From positions 1-13,002 of the forward strand of contig CALJAQ010000151.1 of NCBI GenBank assembly GCA_938029515.1: 13,002 bases of DNA, in the 5' to 3' direction. Origin of the DNA: an uncultured Nitrososphaerales archaeon (GTDB lineage: Archaea; Thermoproteota; Nitrososphaeria; Nitrososphaerales; JAAOZN01). Of the stretch, positions 12,754-13,002 are shown piece after piece. The notes beneath the pieces are model-generated. The model ran no database searches, was not told the DNA's origin, and saw only the letters and a list, made by a program, of their open reading frames with translations. A program made the translations under genes and the position numbers. The first letter of the stretch is position 1, and every line of letters begins with the position of its first letter.

Positions 12754-13002
12754 AAGCCGAATTTACGGCATATTGCAAACAGCGGTAGTGACGGTATGCA
12801 AAAACGCTACAATTCTATACTGAAACAAGAAGAGGAGTTCTTCCTTACCTATTTCAGTCACATCTCACCTCCTCCCTCCTTCATCAAATGCTTAGCGACG
12901 AAGTTCCCTTAACTTCATCCTATATGCTAAAGCCTCTTTCATCATTCACTATATAAGCTAACACCCTTAAACCTGATAGGTAAAGTAAGCAAGTTTTAAA
13001 CC
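12754..13002. other. No supported gene; weak minus-strand small-ORF signals
   Basis: On the minus strand a very strong ribosome-like run, GGAGGGAGGAGGTGAG (about 12865-12880), precedes a GTG at 12861 that opens a 32-residue frame (VTEIGKEELLFLFQYRIVAF, continuing to the TAA at 12763). Upstream, ATG 12945 opens a 17-residue frame, MMKEALAYRMKLRELRR, and another 9-codon piece follows in a shifted frame. This resembles the end and start of two small decayed genes read toward the terminase remnant. TAGAATTG (12745-12752) and a matching inverted CAATTCTA about 60 bases later also lie here. Nothing is firm enough to call a gene. Confidence 0.3.

Noticed and set aside
1..13002. CRISPR array or insertion sequence
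   Set aside because: No regularly spaced identical repeats and no transposase or terminal inverted repeats with target duplications were seen.

Overview
The window looks like a piece of a thermophilic archaeal chromosome, most likely from the TACK group (Aigarchaeota/Caldarchaeales, a thaumarchaeal relative or similar). The evidence is an archaeosine tRNA-guanine transglycosylase, an SmAP3-like Sm protein with a C-terminal domain, a PAC2-family protein, a CPSF-like beta-CASP nuclease, TATA-type promoters with very short leaders, and a tRNA gene that appears to carry three bulge-helix-bulge introns. The species cannot be fixed from sequence reading alone.

Region 1 (1-4857) is a dipeptide/oligopeptide ABC importer. 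The permease (DppB-like, running off the left edge) and a Tat-exported, probably surface-anchored binding protein are on the minus strand. The two ATPases (DppD-like and DppF-like, overlapping by ATGA) are on the plus strand. A 181-base divergent promoter region lies between the two arms. Region 2 (4914-8991) is core RNA and protein metabolism: an Sm protein that seems to start at CTG, TgtA (without the usual C-terminal PUA domain), a convergent PAC2 protein, and a beta-CASP metallo-beta-lactamase nuclease.

Region 3 (about 9000-12750) is different. It holds a tRNA-Gly(GCC) gene with introns in the D-loop, the anticodon loop and exactly at the T-stem/T-loop junction. Right after it comes the C-terminal half of an archaeal tyrosine recombinase, truncated and frameshifted. 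Next are an intact small ribbon-helix-helix/CxxC protein and a run of co-directional genes broken by single-base indels and nonsense codons. The last of these is a large-terminase (TerL) pseudogene with Walker A and Walker B motifs in different frames. I read this as a decayed head-tailed (caudovirus-like) provirus that integrated at tRNA-Gly. A diverged direct repeat of about 170 bases flanks the tRNA/integrase/regulator block. A large nested inverted repeat sits just upstream of the TerL remnant. The last 250 bases hold no gene I can support.

The strongest observations are the triple-intron tRNA, the T-arm intron sitting inside the kind of sequence that tRNA-targeting integrases use as an attachment site, and the provirus remnant beside it. 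No intact novel defence or effector system was found.
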